Assembly (NCBI GenBank): GCA_017648225.1
Contig: JAGCJE010000082.1
Span: 1-6,921, forward strand
Length of the DNA: 6,921 nt
Direction of reading: 5' to 3'
Source: Kiritimatiellia bacterium
Lineage (GTDB): Bacteria; Verrucomicrobiota; Kiritimatiellia; RFP12; UBA1067
Part shown: positions 5,916 to 6,921 of the stretch, one piece after another
How the letters are laid out: the number at the start of each line of letters is the position of its first letter
Position numbering within the stretch: position 1 is the first letter of the stretch
Translations under genes and position numbers: made by a program
Notes under the pieces: generated by a model
The model's database searches: none
What the model saw: only the letters and a program-made list of their open reading frames with translations
What the model was told of the DNA's origin: nothing

Positions 5916-5922
5916 CTCCTTT
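5916..5922 (-). promoter_or_regulatory. Ribosome binding site of the PepSY gene
   Basis: AAAGGAG on the minus strand, seven bases before the ATG at 5908, decides the start of this gene against the upstream in-frame ATG at 5959. Confidence 0.75.
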
Positions 5923-5928
5923 CTTTTA

Positions 5929-5964
5929 TGCCGTCAGTATACCATGAAAATTTCCACATCGCAA
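5929..5964 (-). promoter_or_regulatory. Promoter of the PepSY gene (extended -10)
   Basis: Minus-strand TTGCGA (5964-5959), a 17-base spacer and TGGTATACT (5944-5936), which adds the extended TGn element to TATACT. The predicted start of transcription is the A near 5929, leaving a leader of about 20 bases that contains the ribosome binding site. The nine bases GGTATACTG are identical in the hydF promoter. Confidence 0.72.
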
Positions 5965-5979
5965 TAGGAAAGTGTCACT

Positions 5980-6921
5980 TCATCTATATGTGTCGTGTCT
6001 GAACTCTTCCAGTCCCGCCTTTTCAAGCCAGGACAGCATTCGGGCGTTGCTGAAATCGAGGTTGTGCGAAACAGTATCTAACGCATATAATGTCGGATCG
6101 AAAAGCGGTTTTCTTTTTGAGAGCGCCGTCGATAGCGCGGCAATCGGGCGTATCAAAGCCATTGGCAGCGTCATCTCGCGCAAGCGTTTTCCAGGCAGGA
6201 ACTCCGCCGCAAGTTCGCGATAGTATTCGCTTAACGTGACGCGCCGCGAATCCAGCACTGTAACTCCCTCCCCGCCCGCTTCCGGCAAAACCATCGCCGC
6301 GTGGAGCGTACGGCAGACATTCTCCACATGAGCGAGAGGCCAACGATTCCGTCCGCGCCACTTTCCGAAATGAAAAACGAACGGCGAATTCTTCAGGTAT
6401 GCGACGGTGCGCGGCGTGATGGAAGTGTCTCCCCGTCCATAGACTACGCATGGTCTTACGCAACTGAAGCGCTCACGAGGGAGATTCGCCGCGAGCCACT
6501 TTTCGGAAAGTATCTTATACTTCGGATAAGGATTCGTTGCGCTCTCGTCAAAACTCAGTTCATCCTCACTTTCGCCGTTAAAATCATGAAGCCCGTAAAC
6601 ATCAGCTGTCGACAAATACACAAAGCGCTTCACATTACGATCCATTGAGACGGAAGCGAGATTTTTAACGACCTCATAGTTTGCGACACGGAACCATTCA
6701 TCACGACCGACATCGCTTGCCCGCGCCGCTATATGAACGACATAGTCCGGATTTTCATCGAAGAGTGACGGTATTGACAACTCGTCGGTAAGATCGGCGC
6801 CAATTGTTCTAACTCCAAGCTTTTTGAAACGCTCCGCGACAGTACGATGAACAACACCGATTACCCGATATCCCGCTCTATGAAAATACTCCGCGGCGTT
6901 AGATCCGATGTAACCGCCCGC
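5980..6921 (-). CDS. NAD-dependent epimerase/dehydratase, extended SDR family (N-terminal residues cut by window edge)
   Basis: 313 residues are visible and the frame is open at base 6921. The first visible residues AGGYIGSN are the end of the Rossmann nucleotide-binding motif, so only a handful of N-terminal residues are missing. Further extended-SDR landmarks, counted from the first visible residue, are GADLTD at 41-46, VVHIAA at 61-66, YLSTADVYG at 102-110 with the catalytic Ser/Thr, YPKYK at 132-136 as the YxxxK catalytic pair, and a RPCVVYGRGDT stretch. Such enzymes epimerise, dehydrate or reduce nucleotide-sugars, or reduce sterol-like and flavonoid-like ketones. The C-terminal part, which sets the substrate, gives me no specific assignment. 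An internal TTG at 6780 could be taken for a start, but the Rossmann motif upstream rules it out. The gene ends 71 bases before the PepSY start; no terminator is evident in between. Confidence 0.88.
   Translation of the reverse strand, partial: AGGYIGSNAAEYFHRAGYRVIGVVHRTVAERFKKLGVRTIGADLTDELSIPSLFDENPDYVVHIAARASDVGRDEWFRVANYEVVKNLASVSMDRNVKRFVYLSTADVYGLHDFNGESEDELSFDESATNPYPKYKILSEKWLAANLPRERFSCVRPCVVYGRGDTSITPRTVAYLKNSPFVFHFGKWRGRNRWPLAHVENVCRTLHAAMVLPEAGGEGVTVLDSRRVTLSEYYRELAAEFLPGKRLREMTLPMALIRPIAALSTALSKRKPLFDPTLYALDTVSHNLDFSNARMLSWLEKAGLEEFRHDTYR

Noticed and set aside
5970..5980. Short palindrome AAGTGTCACTT just upstream of the PepSY -35 box, possible operator
   Set aside because: Five-base arms with a one-base centre overlap the stop codon of the dehydratase gene. 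This is too short and single-copy to support a binding site.
6778..6780. TTG as start of the epimerase/dehydratase
   Set aside because: The frame continues upstream to the window edge and encodes the Rossmann motif AGGYIGSN, which the enzyme needs.
1..6921. Mobile element, CRISPR, toxin-antitoxin or defence system
   Set aside because: I found no transposase, integrase, direct-repeat array, terminal inverted repeats or defence-type domains. All genes share strand, style and housekeeping-like roles.

Overview
This is a gene-dense bacterial chromosomal segment with eight protein genes, all on the minus strand, so transcription runs from high to low coordinates. No tRNA, rRNA, CRISPR array, insertion sequence or prophage signal was seen, and no gap exceeds about 120 bases. 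Two features hint at an anaerobic or fermentative bacterium: an [FeFe]-hydrogenase maturation GTPase (HydF), and a Tat-exported sugar-isomerase-like TIM-barrel protein of a type common in Planctomycetes/Verrucomicrobia/Lentisphaerae/Kiritimatiellota-like bacteria. That assignment is an inference from gene content, not a demonstrated placement.

In transcription order the window holds the following. (1) An NAD-dependent epimerase/dehydratase that lacks only its first few residues at the right edge. (2) A short secreted PepSY-domain protein with a Cys/Lys-rich linker and its own promoter, followed by a strong hairpin terminator. (3) A two-gene unit, hydF then a PHP-family histidinol-phosphatase-like gene, joined by an ATGA overlap. 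Its promoter places the predicted start of transcription one base before the first possible start codon, so the mRNA looks leaderless. (4) A four-gene unit with a good promoter: an unrecognised 69-residue basic protein, prmA (ribosomal protein L11 methyltransferase), proC (pyrroline-5-carboxylate reductase) and nadD (nicotinate-nucleotide adenylyltransferase). The first and last junctions are GTGA stop/start overlaps. (5) A Tat-signal sugar phosphate isomerase/epimerase-like protein with an extended -10 promoter; it runs off the left edge.

Most genes are housekeeping: protein modification, proline and NAD synthesis, possibly histidine synthesis. They share transcripts but no single pathway. 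The points most worth a second look are the apparently leaderless hydF transcript, the small basic protein coupled to prmA, and the Cys-rich linker of the PepSY protein. I see no convincing evidence of a previously undescribed multi-gene system such as defence, mobile or biosynthetic.
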